A stretch of 64,000 nt of DNA from Candidatus Izemoplasmatales bacterium. Lineage in GTDB: Bacteria; Bacillota_I; Bacilli_A; Izemoplasmatales; Hujiaoplasmataceae. Both the position numbers and the translations under genes were made by a program. This document shows positions 32,963-42,860 of the stretch, in pieces (the stretch's first letter is position 1; every line of letters begins with the position of its first letter). A model generated the notes under the pieces. The model saw nothing but the letters and a program-made list of their open reading frames with translations, did no database searches and was not told where the DNA came from. The stretch spans positions 1 through 64,000 of the forward strand of contig JAQUZN010000001.1 in assembly GCA_028691315.1 (NCBI GenBank). Direction: 5' to 3'.

Positions 32963-33228
32963 CAATAGATGTCCGGTATGGCGCGGGAACCATACCGGAC
33001 AAGTTGTTGGAGGTTTGCGGTCATCTTTTCCATTAGATGAAGCGCAAGTAAAAGTATGTAGTGTTCTCGTTGACAGGCAGAAAACACATTAAGGAAGAAG
33101 AATGTGAAAAAAACATGTACCCATATTGGGAATCAGAAAGAAATTTGTTTGGCAATTACCTTTGGACCAAGATATAGTTTGCCTAAAGGGAAATAGTGCG
33201 GTCCTAAATCCCTTATATAAATGTTATA
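32963..33228 (+). ncRNA. Candidate structured noncoding RNA
   Basis: No convincing reading frame lies in these 266 bases, which are visibly less AT-rich than their surroundings. They start with a perfect 12-bp hairpin (32970-32981 with 32990-33001, loop CGCGGGAA). Further helices are possible: CATCT/AGATG with GCG/CGC (33017-33045), GTGTT/AACAC (33061-33087), CCTTTGG/CCTAAAGG (33159-33189), GGACC/GGTCC (33164-33204) and AAGGGA/TCCCTT (33186-33214). The first hairpin may also act as a terminator between the convergent genes, although it lacks a T run. Orientation is uncertain. Confidence 0.45.
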
Positions 33229-34263
33229 TTAATATTCGTTCAATGTTGCATCTCCAATAATAATCAAAGGCATTGTGATATTCATATTAATACTTCTTGC
33301 TACTTTATTTTTTATATCCAGATCAAATTCATCAATTAGCATAATATCCATTTTATCTGTGTTTGGCACAGGTTCCATAGTTTTCATATTAATAACGTCA
33401 AAATATCGAGCGCCAGTTCTTTGATCATATATGATAACCTGTTCAATATCCGGATTATTTTCTAATGCCATCATATGTTGCTGTGGTGACATATTTTGCA
33501 AATAACTCTCAAATCCACCGGCACCTTGCACATCAACACCACGAATATTGTTTGAACGAAGTGTTAAGTCTTGTGAGGATGGTCCTAGGTTTGAGAATCC
33601 ATAACTTCCCACAGGAGTATTAACAAATGCTTGATAAGCATCCATGATTGCTTTATCATCATCTTGATCATTCATAGTTAATTTCAATTCTTTATAACGT
33701 TTAAATTCCATATCATTACATTTTGATATGGTACTGTTTAATTCTCGAATGGCACTAATCTTATTACCTAAGTAAGTACCAATAGTACCATGAATATCGG
33801 ATAGATATTCATACTTCTTTCGATCTCTTGTTTTCTTTATCTCCGTAGCAACGTCTTGTAATTCTCCCATCCCCATCTCAAGTTGCATGATGGTTCCTTT
33901 TAATAGGTTATTTGTTTCTGTGTATTTTTCTTCATATGGAGTATTAGTTTCAAACTCATTTAATTGACGATCGGATGGTTCTTCTATTGTAACCCCATCA
34001 GAAACTTTTACTTCTACTTTATTTGTTTTTCTTTTTGTTGTCTTTTTATCTGGTTCTTTTTTATCATAATTAGCAGTGACAGCTGTACCACCATTTACCA
34101 TAGAAGATAAATTAAGTTTAAATCCACTATTGTTTGTCTTAACTTCTTCTAACACTTTTTTCTCTGGTTTCTTATCTTCTATATTAGCATTGACTTCAGG
34201 TTCTCTCATTGGAAATTTCTTTTTTTCTTGTTCTTTATCAAAAAATTGTATTGGTTGATACAT
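33229..34263 (-). CDS. Unknown protein with N-terminal YQPIQF tag and coiled coil
   Basis: This 344-residue protein begins MYQPIQFFDKEQEKKK, with the tag peptide at 2-7. A Lys/Glu-rich disordered stretch to about residue 100 is followed by a coiled-coil-like middle (about 115-200) and a globular C-terminus (IIYDQRTGARYFDVINM, MPLIIIGDATLNEY). AGGAGG precedes the start. A CACA-N6-TA element (one mismatch) lies upstream near 34300. It converges on the Rad50-like gene. No family is recognised; among tagged proteins it is the only one with no apparent nucleic-acid motif. Confidence 0.65.
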   Translation of the reverse strand: MYQPIQFFDKEQEKKKFPMREPEVNANIEDKKPEKKVLEEVKTNNSGFKLNLSSMVNGGTAVTANYDKKEPDKKTTKRKTNKVEVKVSDGVTIEEPSDRQLNEFETNTPYEEKYTETNNLLKGTIMQLEMGMGELQDVATEIKKTRDRKKYEYLSDIHGTIGTYLGNKISAIRELNSTISKCNDMEFKRYKELKLTMNDQDDDKAIMDAYQAFVNTPVGSYGFSNLGPSSQDLTLRSNNIRGVDVQGAGGFESYLQNMSPQQHMMALENNPDIEQVIIYDQRTGARYFDVINMKTMEPVPNTDKMDIMLIDEFDLDIKNKVARSINMNITMPLIIIGDATLNEY

Positions 34264-34340
34264 TATATAATTCCTCCTATTTCCTTCGATGATTATCTAT
34301 ATGTGATAAAGGTCAATTTATAAATATTAATTACGATAAA

Positions 34341-34352
34341 AACAAGTAATTA
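34341..34352 (+). promoter_or_regulatory. Putative AACA-N6-TA promoter
   Basis: AACAAGTAATTA lies 46 nt before the polymerase exonuclease-half gene. A small hairpin TGCC-TGAGTA-GGCA (34365-34378) sits between it and the ribosome site. Confidence 0.4.
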
Positions 34353-34398
34353 ATACATAAATGTGCCTGAGTAGGCATATATAGGAGGATAGTAAAAT

Positions 34399-36321
34399 AT
34401 GTTAACCAATTATCCACAAGGTTCAGATTTAACAGTGTTGAATACCGTGTATCATAATATGAAGAAAGATGATGTGACCGGTAAATGGAAAAAAGATCAT
34501 ATAACGGTTGTTTATAAAGATAATAAGACAGGTAAAAAAGGTCATGAAGTTATTTACAATCCAGAATATACCTTTTATCAAAGAAAAGAAGATCCTGGAT
34601 ATAATTTATTTTTTACAGAAGAAAAAGATGTAACTCCGATAACTTGCAGATATACTGATATTGAAAAGAAGATTGCAGAATTAACCAATAATATGGATTT
34701 CTTCTATCATAATATCGATACGGGAAATCGAAGAGCAAATAAACAACTTCATACATTAAATACTATCGTTGGTTCAGATATCGATATCGAAGATTATTAT
34801 CGATTTTTATTTGATCTGAATTATAAAAATGATGCTTGTAGTATCACTAAAGCATTCTTCGATATTGAGGTTGATACTATCAATATGAGAGGAGATTTTC
34901 CGGAAATGGGTGAGTGTCCAATCAATGCGATATCTTTTATTAATGAAGCGACAAATGATTTACATGTATTCTTATTAAGAAATAAAGAGAATCCATTGAT
35001 TCAAGAATTTGAAGATAGTGTAAATCCAGAATTGTTCAAAGAATTACAAGAGTTTATCATCGATACCGTTGGTGGGAATGACAAAGCGAAAAAGTTCAAA
35101 GCAGATGCATTCAATTTTAATTTTCATTTTTTTGATGATGAGTTAGAGCTTATTCAGAACTTATTTTTCTTAGTGAATAAACTACAACCAGATTTCTTAT
35201 TAGCATGGAATATGGCATTTGATATGCCATATATCATTGAACGTTTGAAAGTAATGGGTATAGATCCAGCAGATATCCTATCAGATCCTACGTTTATAGA
35301 AAAATATGCCGATTATTATGTAGATGAACGTCATAGAAATGATTATGAGGCAAGGGGTGATTTTTATAATATTGCTTCTCATACCGTTTATCTTGATCAA
35401 TTAATTCACTTTGCATCTAGAAGAAAGAATCAATCACAATTTCCAAACTTTAGATTGGATACGGCAGGTTCTATTTTAGCAGGAGTGAAGAAGTTAGATT
35501 ATAGTCATATCACAACACAGATTTCTAAATTACCATATTTAGATTATAAAACATTTGTGTTCTATAATATCATTGATACTGTTGTGCAGAAATGTATTGA
35601 GATAAAGACTGGTGATGTAGATTACATCTTCACCAAATGTTTGATGAACAATACAAGATATGCAAAAGGTCATAGACAGACTTATTATTTAACAAATCGA
35701 GCAATTAAAGAATTTAGAAAGCAAGGGTATATCTTTGGCAATAATGTGAATAAATACTTTGCAGAAAAGAAAGAGTTTGAAGGAGCGATCGTAAACAATC
35801 CAAAACATAATAGTGATTTTGCAAAGTATAAACAAAATGGAGAAGTATTTGATATTGCAAAGAACTTGGATGATTATGATTATAAATCTCTATATCCAAG
35901 TGTTGCCAGAGAAAATAATCTAGCTCCGAATACTATTATTTCTAAAATCATTATACCGCAGAAAGTGCATGATAAAGAGAATCTCTTTTATAATAAATTT
36001 TATGATAGAGGTGGAGATTTTACGGAAGACTTAATGAGCCAAAATTATATCGAGTTTTCAAATCGATGGTTGGGATTAGCCAATGTGACAGAAATGATTG
36101 AAGATTTGAGAGAGTATTTTGAGAAAGATCCATTCTTTAATATGGTTGATATTGATGATAAGAATCAGAATGTATATCAACCAATTATGTTTGTGGATAA
36201 AGAAAAGTATAAATATTCTCCAATTGTATATTATAATGATGATGAAAAAGGAGTAGAATATACAATACCAGAATGTATTGATTTTAGTTACTATCTTAAT
36301 AAAATGATGTTAGATCAATAG
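34399..36321 (+). CDS. Family B DNA polymerase, exonuclease half with palm motif A
   Basis: This 640-residue protein carries the N-terminal domain and 3'-5' exonuclease of a family B polymerase: FFDIEVD (153-159, Exo I), AWNMAFDMPYI (269-279, Exo II) and YNIIDT (389-394, Exo III). It then reaches polymerase motif A, DYKSLYPS (494-501). The protein stops about 140 residues later, without motifs B and C, which occur in the separate gene at 52292. Near the end are two tag-like peptides, YQPIMF (593-598) and YSPIVY (606-611). The two halves should assemble into one active enzyme. AGGAGG lies upstream. Confidence 0.9.
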   Translation: MLTNYPQGSDLTVLNTVYHNMKKDDVTGKWKKDHITVVYKDNKTGKKGHEVIYNPEYTFYQRKEDPGYNLFFTEEKDVTPITCRYTDIEKKIAELTNNMDFFYHNIDTGNRRANKQLHTLNTIVGSDIDIEDYYRFLFDLNYKNDACSITKAFFDIEVDTINMRGDFPEMGECPINAISFINEATNDLHVFLLRNKENPLIQEFEDSVNPELFKELQEFIIDTVGGNDKAKKFKADAFNFNFHFFDDELELIQNLFFLVNKLQPDFLLAWNMAFDMPYIIERLKVMGIDPADILSDPTFIEKYADYYVDERHRNDYEARGDFYNIASHTVYLDQLIHFASRRKNQSQFPNFRLDTAGSILAGVKKLDYSHITTQISKLPYLDYKTFVFYNIIDTVVQKCIEIKTGDVDYIFTKCLMNNTRYAKGHRQTYYLTNRAIKEFRKQGYIFGNNVNKYFAEKKEFEGAIVNNPKHNSDFAKYKQNGEVFDIAKNLDDYDYKSLYPSVARENNLAPNTIISKIIIPQKVHDKENLFYNKFYDRGGDFTEDLMSQNYIEFSNRWLGLANVTEMIEDLREYFEKDPFFNMVDIDDKNQNVYQPIMFVDKEKYKYSPIVYYNDDEKGVEYTIPECIDFSYYLNKMMLDQ

Positions 36322-36332
36322 GAGGAATAAGT

Positions 36333-36830
36333 ATGAGAACTTACACAATGATTCAAGCGGGACCAATAACAAATAATTTGGGTAGATTAGCAAGTCATTT
36401 TGAAATTCATAACGGATTGAATATTATTTTACCTCTATTACATTCAAATTTAGAGGTAAAAGATATATCAATTGAAGTGGCTGAAAATATTATAAAAGCA
36501 GAAAAGCAAAAGATCGATATTTCTAATGGTCTTATGATTATTGCTGAAGATATTAATAAACTTCATAATTGTCACCTACAAACAAAGTTTTGTGAGAATA
36601 TCCTTTATGCGATTCAAACACAAAAAGAACTTTACATTATAATTTCATCCAATAAATTTCATTATAAACCGGAAGGTAATATTGAAAAGAATATTCTTTC
36701 ATTACTTCCATTGGCTTTAGATAATAATAAATATATCGATTATTTGATATTTGAACGTTCAATTCCAATGATTGATGATTTAAAAATCTATGAAGTCGAA
36801 TATAAATTTGAAGAAAAGAAGGAGAAATAA
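36333..36830 (+). CDS. Unknown 165-residue protein
   Basis: This alpha/beta protein of unrecognised family is encoded 11 nt after the polymerase exonuclease half with AGGAGG. It probably belongs to the same operon as its neighbours. Function unknown. Confidence 0.6.
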   Translation: MRTYTMIQAGPITNNLGRLASHFEIHNGLNIILPLLHSNLEVKDISIEVAENIIKAEKQKIDISNGLMIIAEDINKLHNCHLQTKFCENILYAIQTQKELYIIISSNKFHYKPEGNIEKNILSLLPLALDNNKYIDYLIFERSIPMIDDLKIYEVEYKFEEKKEK

Positions 36831-36832
36831 AT

Positions 36833-37522
36833 ATGAATGCGGGTTTAAACAATGAGTTTTTAGATTTGATTAAATTATCAAAACAAATGAAAAAACCAAT
36901 TGTAAAATTTCAACCTCATAAATTGATTGGTATTGATGAACAGTTTGCTTCTATCACAACTTATGAAATCAATGAAGAGAAGTTTCCCTTATTTCATGAA
37001 ATGAAAGTTAATGATAATCAACCTTTGGAATTAACGGTTATCATTAACGATTTGATTGCATGGATTAAAAAAGTTGATTTTGATAAAGTTAATATTGTGC
37101 AATGGGGTTTCTTTTATGATGAAGGAAAAACATACTTCCCAAATGATTTTGATCTTATGAGAGCTGTTAATCAGTTAACATCAAAAGTTATGAATCTTAC
37201 ATCATGTGATCCGTATATTTCTGACATGTATTCTAAATTAATCATCGATCATTATGATTTACGAGGAGATGATCAATTCGAAGAGTTATTGAAGTTAAAA
37301 ACAGTGGATGGTTCTAGAATGTTTCATCTATTAAATCAATATATGATGTCAACATTTTCAACCATTCATCCTTTGACAAAATCGGATAAGATTAGTGTAA
37401 GTGTTTATGAATTAGAATACGGAGCTTCATTCTTAGCCGTATTTCATATCATTAAGAAGGGTCAATTAATGAATGAATTCATAAGATATCGAAATTTATT
37501 ACCATGTGGTATAGGGGTATAA
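36833..37522 (+). CDS. Unknown 229-residue protein
   Basis: It starts 2 nt after the preceding gene with AAGGAG. It is a soluble protein without recognised motifs. The stop codon lies within a terminator hairpin, so it ends the polymerase operon. Function unknown. Confidence 0.6.
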   Translation: MNAGLNNEFLDLIKLSKQMKKPIVKFQPHKLIGIDEQFASITTYEINEEKFPLFHEMKVNDNQPLELTVIINDLIAWIKKVDFDKVNIVQWGFFYDEGKTYFPNDFDLMRAVNQLTSKVMNLTSCDPYISDMYSKLIIDHYDLRGDDQFEELLKLKTVDGSRMFHLLNQYMMSTFSTIHPLTKSDKISVSVYELEYGASFLAVFHIIKKGQLMNEFIRYRNLLPCGIGV

Positions 37523-37547
37523 TCCCCTATACTGCTTTTCTTTTTTG
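37510..37547 (+). terminator. Rho-independent terminator
   Basis: An 8-bp stem TATAGGGG / CCCCTATA overlaps the stop codon of the preceding gene and is followed by CTTTTCTTTTTT. Confidence 0.75.
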
Positions 37548-37567
37548 TCATTGGAACCTAATGGTAA

Positions 37568-37579
37568 AACATCTAAATA
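37568..37579 (+). promoter_or_regulatory. Putative late promoter AACA-N6-TA
   Basis: AACATCTAAATA lies 26 nt before the TTG start of the portal gene and after a terminator. Confidence 0.5.
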
Positions 37580-37605
37580 ATTATGATTAGGGAGGTATAC
37601 GAACC

Positions 37606-39882
37606 TTGGCTGATAAAGAGAAAAGAAGTCGTATGAAAAAGACAAATCAATATATAGATGATATCAACCAACGGATGGATGACCTATATCAAACAACGTA
37701 TAGTGCTACTCCTACCAATAAAAAAGATGTCAAAAATATAACACAAGATATCGAAGATACCATTCGACAAATTATACAAAGAAATCCTGGCACTAATGTT
37801 TCTAATATTGTGAGTATGTATTCACGTATGAAAGTAAAACAAGAAATGCAGGATAAAGCAACTGTTGAGAAGATTAATGATTTCTTTAATGATCAAAGTT
37901 TGACCAGCGGTTTACTTCAAGATTATATGGCAAATCGATGGATCAAAGAATTAAAGAACGAGATTGATACCGTTTGTAAGTATATGCCTAAGCTACAAGA
38001 TGCAATGGATATATTAAAATATGCAACATTGACATCCGATAGTTATTCTAAAGATTTCCTTAGCGTTTCTACTATGAATTATAATTCTGATGAAACTTCT
38101 CTTTTCGTGAATCGTTTTGAAGCGTTAAAAAAGAAGTATAAAATAAAAGAGAAAATTTCTGAATATTATGATATGAGTTCCAAATATGGTGAACAAATGG
38201 TATATCGTGTACCATATTCGAAAGAGATAAAAAATCTGCTACAAAAGAAAGCTACGGATACGAAGTCTATGATTAATATGCAACATATTGGACTTGGTAG
38301 TACAAATGAAGTTACAATCTATGAGAGTGATCATTCAGTTCATACCGATAATCTATTTGATAATGCTGACAAAGATATCAAATCAGCTTTTAATGGAATT
38401 AAGATTGTTATTGATCGTAGAGGATATTTAGAATCCGCTATTGAAGAAACCGCTTTATTAGAAACTCAAATCCCAGAGTTCTCTAAGAATTCTTTACATG
38501 AACAGTTTGTAAATGAAGCAAAGTCATCATTAGACAAAACTATTTCAGATGATTTAGAAATACCAAAAGGGATAGAAAATGTGACAAATGATGGTCTGGT
38601 TACCAAAGATAGAACCAATTCCAATATTGATAATATTAAAATCCCAGGATGTATTATTAAACCATTATTAAGTGAAAATCTTTTGTTGATGTATGTAGAA
38701 GATATCTGTCTTGGTTATTACTATTTTGAATTTAAAGGGAATGGGAATAACTTCGATCAATTCTCTACTAAGTTATCTTCCAGAACTAATCTTTCTAGTG
38801 GAGCAACTACGATGGATGGTAATATGCAAGAAAGAGGAGATGATTATTTATCAAAAATGATGAATTATATCTCTAGTTATCTTGCTAATAATATTGATGC
38901 TGATTTTGTCAATAAGAATGAGAATCTACAAAAAGAGATTTATGCAATATTAAAGCATAATAATACGTATAATGATATTTCTACAACAGAAATGATTAAG
39001 ATTACCTTTATCCCTGCGGATGATATCACGCATTTCTTTTTTGAAAGAGATCCTGATACTCATCGAGGAGTTTCTGATTTAGCACGCGGTCTAATCCCTG
39101 CTAAACTGGCTGCTTGTATCTCTGTCACTGATGCTATCGCAACAATGACAAGGGGTCACGACAAAAGAGTCTACTATGTGAAACAAAACGTCGAGACGAA
39201 TATTTCACAGACCTTAATGAACGTAATAAGCCAGATTAAGAAATCTAATTTCGGGTTAAGACAGATAGAATCTATGAATAATATTCTAAATATTACAGGT
39301 AGATTTAATGACTATGTAATCCCAATTGGACAGAGTGGTGATGCCCCCATCCAATTCGAAGTGATGCAAGGTCAGAATATAGAAACTAATACAGATTTAT
39401 TAGATCGATTAACAGATCAAGCAATTGGAGGAATTGTGCCAAGAGAATTAGTGGATACCATGAGAGGCATTGATTTCTCATCTCAGATTACTTCTACTAA
39501 TCTACAATTCATTCGTAAGATATTTAATAGACAATCTTTATTAGAAGAACAATTATCTGAATTCTTTACTTGTATTTATAATTATGAATATGGTACTCAG
39601 ATAGAAGTAAAGTGTTCTTTACCAGCACCAATCTTCTTACAGATGAACAATATTGTTCAATTATTACAGACTAATACAGATTATGCAAATGCAATGGCTG
39701 AATTAGAATTTGAAAGTGACAATTCGGAAGATGGTCAAGCATTAAAATCTCTTTATAAGAGAAACATTGTCAGACACAATCTAGCTTCTTATATTAAGAT
39801 CGGTGAGTTGGATGCAATAAGAGAAGCAACAAAACAAGAATATGAAATCATAAAAGCTCAGAAGAAAAAAGAAGATGAATAA
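37606..39882 (+). CDS. Portal protein
   Basis: This 758-residue protein resembles T4 gp20-type portals, the dodecameric ring at the capsid vertex. Typical segments are the N-terminal NEIDTVCKYMPKLQDAMDIL, the HFFFERDPDTHRGVSDLARGLIP region (about 490), and GQNIETNTDLLDRLTDQ followed by PRELVDTMRG near 600-625. The start is TTG at 37606, supported by AGGGAGGT 9 nt before it; the next ATG (37636) has no ribosome site. It is unusual in being on the plus strand, convergent with the minus-strand tail genes. Confidence 0.8.
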   Translation: MADKEKRSRMKKTNQYIDDINQRMDDLYQTTYSATPTNKKDVKNITQDIEDTIRQIIQRNPGTNVSNIVSMYSRMKVKQEMQDKATVEKINDFFNDQSLTSGLLQDYMANRWIKELKNEIDTVCKYMPKLQDAMDILKYATLTSDSYSKDFLSVSTMNYNSDETSLFVNRFEALKKKYKIKEKISEYYDMSSKYGEQMVYRVPYSKEIKNLLQKKATDTKSMINMQHIGLGSTNEVTIYESDHSVHTDNLFDNADKDIKSAFNGIKIVIDRRGYLESAIEETALLETQIPEFSKNSLHEQFVNEAKSSLDKTISDDLEIPKGIENVTNDGLVTKDRTNSNIDNIKIPGCIIKPLLSENLLLMYVEDICLGYYYFEFKGNGNNFDQFSTKLSSRTNLSSGATTMDGNMQERGDDYLSKMMNYISSYLANNIDADFVNKNENLQKEIYAILKHNNTYNDISTTEMIKITFIPADDITHFFFERDPDTHRGVSDLARGLIPAKLAACISVTDAIATMTRGHDKRVYYVKQNVETNISQTLMNVISQIKKSNFGLRQIESMNNILNITGRFNDYVIPIGQSGDAPIQFEVMQGQNIETNTDLLDRLTDQAIGGIVPRELVDTMRGIDFSSQITSTNLQFIRKIFNRQSLLEEQLSEFFTCIYNYEYGTQIEVKCSLPAPIFLQMNNIVQLLQTNTDYANAMAELEFESDNSEDGQALKSLYKRNIVRHNLASYIKIGELDAIREATKQEYEIIKAQKKKEDE

Positions 39883-39916
39883 AAAAATCCCATGTACCAA
39901 ATTAAGGTACATGGGA
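39881..39916 (-). terminator. Terminator of the minus-strand tail operon
   Basis: An 11-bp stem TCCCATGTACC / GGTACATGGGA is followed, read on the minus strand, by a run of seven T. It lies between the convergent portal and tail-tube genes. Confidence 0.85.
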
Positions 39917-39928
39917 AAATTGTTAACT

Positions 39929-40888
39929 TTAGGTGCTTGACCCTGATGTAGCCTGGGTATCTTTGAGAAACTGTGTAAGAGGTCCTCCACTATTTGTATT
40001 ACCATTCGTACCTTCGGTATAAGCATAATAATCATAGTCATTAGAGCTAAGAGCAACCTTTTCACTACTCGGCAGATAAGAAGTAACCTTCTTAGCTTCA
40101 CCCTTGATACTATCATTGCTAAGACTATTAGCAACGTTATATACAGCAGAGTTTTTATTGGATGTTGCATTACCAGTAATATAAGCAAGCAACTGATTTG
40201 CACGTTTATTGACTTCTTCATTATCGATAATGAAGCACTGGAAAGAAACATCGATTTCTTTGTTTCCAATATCACCTTTCGTAGTATTATAAATGGAAGT
40301 TGTTGCTTTTGTTGGCCATGCGTTACATAACAAATATGCTTTCTCAAGAGATAGCATTGTTGAATCCGTAACAATATACATCATGTTGAAAACTTCGTTT
40401 TCAAAACCAGCAGACATATCACCATCAGCAATTAAGCCATGATAAGTTTTAGCCTGAGTACGAGGATCTTTAATTCCTTTCAGATAATACTCGATGAAAC
40501 GGGTGATGATAGAACCAGATTTCTCCGTGAACGTCATACTTACCTCGTCACCGGACTGCTGTACCACTTTACCAATGGAGTTCATTTCTGAAATTCCATC
40601 TGTGAATGTAATATTCTCAGCAGTGATATCTTCAATTCCTTCCAATCCTCGGAATTCATTTTCAAGTATATGACAGAATGCATTTAAGAGTCTTTCGACA
40701 TCTCCGCCGCTTCCACCTTTTACTGCCAATTTTTCCATAAATGCAGGTTTAGATATAATTACGAGAAACGCATAACCGGATTCGTAGATGTTAAACTGCT
40801 TCGCATTTGAAAAGTCAGTCACTCCACGCATCCTTGTATATTCTGCGTAATTATTTGGTTTCTTAGTATATATTTTAAGATCAGCCAT
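39929..40888 (-). CDS. Probable tail tube protein
   Basis: This 319-residue protein is encoded directly downstream of the tail sheath, the usual place for the inner tube of contractile tails. The middle part (MTFTEKSGSIITRFIEYYLKGIKDP, then NMMYIVTDST, SLEKAYLLCNAWPT) has the strand-helix pattern of gp19-like tube proteins, in which a conserved Trp-Pro follows the sheath-facing helix. The C-terminus is Gly/Ser/Thr-rich. AAAGGAG precedes the start. It is transcribed with the sheath gene (24-nt gap). Confidence 0.65.
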   Translation of the reverse strand: MADLKIYTKKPNNYAEYTRMRGVTDFSNAKQFNIYESGYAFLVIISKPAFMEKLAVKGGSGGDVERLLNAFCHILENEFRGLEGIEDITAENITFTDGISEMNSIGKVVQQSGDEVSMTFTEKSGSIITRFIEYYLKGIKDPRTQAKTYHGLIADGDMSAGFENEVFNMMYIVTDSTMLSLEKAYLLCNAWPTKATTSIYNTTKGDIGNKEIDVSFQCFIIDNEEVNKRANQLLAYITGNATSNKNSAVYNVANSLSNDSIKGEAKKVTSYLPSSEKVALSSNDYDYYAYTEGTNGNTNSGGPLTQFLKDTQATSGSST

Positions 40889-40912
40889 TATTAATCTCCT
40901 TTCTTATCAGAT

Positions 40913-42745
40913 TTATGCCAAAGCATAGATATTAAAGATTTCGGTCTGAGCAAAGTTCTTAAATTTACATCTAATGGATGCCTGGAAGATTTTATTCTGT
41001 GCCATAACAGCATCCTGTGTATACAAGAACTCAAGAGTTTCAAACTTATCGGAATGCTGAAGAATGACATTCTCGACATTAGAACGATAAGTCTCAAGAT
41101 CATCGTTTGTGATGAACTGGTAACGGAATGCTGGGCATCTATTACGTACATCACGAATTACCGACTGAATTGCAATAATGTTATTGATATATGATAACTG
41201 TGTAAAATCTTCCTGAGTCGTATACTCGCTCTCAAGAGTCAGAACACCATTCAAATAACTTGCATAATTCAAATGAAGATCATCAAGCTGTTCTTTCTGA
41301 TCTTCTGTTGGTGTATATTTCGGACAGAAGTTAATGGTTCCTTCAAGTGCTTCAGGAAATGTCATACCATTAACAATACCACACACTGGTGCATTTCTAC
41401 GATCGTTTAGATGTGAAATCAATGTTCTAGCCAATCCATATGTAAAGGTGACTTGTACACGTTTTCTCGTAAATGGATCAGAAATACTGTATGTCTGAAT
41501 ATAATCAGCAACAAATTTCGTCTTTGGGAGTTCAGCTGCCGCATATAAAATCGTGTCTTTTGTATAATTGTCCAAACCAAGATCTCTAAAGAAGAAGAAA
41601 TCTTCTCTAAAGTTAACCAAAGATACGATTGCATTCTTTACGGTAACCGGATAATTTGCATCTAAGCAAGCATCTGGTTTATAACGATCCACGTCAAAAA
41701 TAGAATCAGTGAATTTTCCACTAAAGAAATTAACCAATTCTGTTTTATAATCATCAGACCCAAATGGTGCGTCACCAAACGTTCCATTTACACCTGATTT
41801 AAGCTCAAATCCACCAGCGTTATTCAATTCTATCGTGTTCTCACCGAACGTAATATAATCTACAGATACGCCTTTACGAGTCCTACCAAAAAGAATATCA
41901 TCCATATAAAGATTAGTCGTTGCAACACCCGTAATATTAGCAACTTTATCAACAAAAGCTTTTACAGCTTCTGGAATAGAAGCTCCCGTGATCTGAACGA
42001 GTTGTTCTACCTTTTCAGTAAAAGACATACTCTCATTCAAGTAAACTTTGTCTTCATCAAGACAAAATCTTGTCGTTTCTGTATCTTTATCATGTTCGCC
42101 AATAACGCTAATATGATATAACATAAACCCAAGATTTTTAGATAACTGGTAATCAGGACTAATATTAAATCTCTTAGTCGATTTACCTCTACCATTATCA
42201 GCAATGACAAATAATGGATATGTAAATACACCATTTGATCCCGTTGTGTCGATATTCGATTCAGCAGCAGTAATCATTTCTGGCAAACCTTTTGTATTAG
42301 AAACCGTCTGAGTTTCATACGTAATCTGAGCAGAATTCAGCATGATTGGATCATTATCTTCAGCTTCTGTCGTTTCTTCTCCACTTGTCGGGTTCTTATA
42401 CAGCAATTCACCATCTGCATTCTTTTTCTGTGTAGATTTAGCCTCTACCTTTGCAACAATTACGATATTTGCAAGTGTTGCATCTGGAGCTACAACACGT
42501 TTACACATCAATTCTCCACCATTATCGATGATATTAGCGGCTTGCAATAATGGTTGTCCATGTTTAGCAAAAGAAATATCATATCCATAAAGTTTATAAA
42601 AATCTTCTCCAGATATAATATTGATATCTTCAGGACCTCTATCGGAAGAGAAGGCTGTCAAAAAAGTTGGCATGATTGTTGCTTGCGGAACTTCTCTTTG
42701 AATACCACTCTGATCGATCCAATTGAATATTGTACCAGGTCTCAT
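40913..42745 (-). CDS. Tail sheath protein
   Basis: This 610-residue protein has the hallmarks of contractile sheath proteins. The N-terminus GTIFNWIDQSG and the segment AFSSDRGPEDINIISG...FYKLYG resemble the gp18-type domain, followed by KHGQPLLQAANII. The C-terminal region (about 540-600, RDVRNRCPAFRYQF) fits the conserved insertion helix. AAGGAGG lies upstream. An AACA-N6-TA element at 42814-42825 probably drives sheath and tube expression. Confidence 0.85.
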   Translation of the reverse strand: MRPGTIFNWIDQSGIQREVPQATIMPTFLTAFSSDRGPEDINIISGEDFYKLYGYDISFAKHGQPLLQAANIIDNGGELMCKRVVAPDATLANIVIVAKVEAKSTQKKNADGELLYKNPTSGEETTEAEDNDPIMLNSAQITYETQTVSNTKGLPEMITAAESNIDTTGSNGVFTYPLFVIADNGRGKSTKRFNISPDYQLSKNLGFMLYHISVIGEHDKDTETTRFCLDEDKVYLNESMSFTEKVEQLVQITGASIPEAVKAFVDKVANITGVATTNLYMDDILFGRTRKGVSVDYITFGENTIELNNAGGFELKSGVNGTFGDAPFGSDDYKTELVNFFSGKFTDSIFDVDRYKPDACLDANYPVTVKNAIVSLVNFREDFFFFRDLGLDNYTKDTILYAAAELPKTKFVADYIQTYSISDPFTRKRVQVTFTYGLARTLISHLNDRRNAPVCGIVNGMTFPEALEGTINFCPKYTPTEDQKEQLDDLHLNYASYLNGVLTLESEYTTQEDFTQLSYINNIIAIQSVIRDVRNRCPAFRYQFITNDDLETYRSNVENVILQHSDKFETLEFLYTQDAVMAQNKIFQASIRCKFKNFAQTEIFNIYALA

Positions 42746-42813
42746 TTATTAATTTCCTCCTTTTAAAAATTTTGTTTCATACATACAAATCCGGATAGAA
42801 ATGTAATGTAATT

Positions 42814-42825
42814 TATTATAATGTT
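42814..42825 (-). promoter_or_regulatory. Putative late promoter AACA-N6-TA
   Basis: On the minus strand AACATTATAATA, 68 nt before the tail sheath start. Confidence 0.45.
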
Positions 42826-42860
42826 ATGAAAAGGCGCTCTAAGGCATCCTCTCTAATCCC

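Noticed and set aside
37606-37635. Portal start at ATG 37636
   Set aside because: The AGGGAGGT site is spaced for TTG 37606, and no ribosome site precedes the ATG.
39781-40374. Long minus-strand frame overlapping the portal end and tube gene
   Set aside because: It runs through the terminator and overlaps the tail tube gene in another frame, without a ribosome site.
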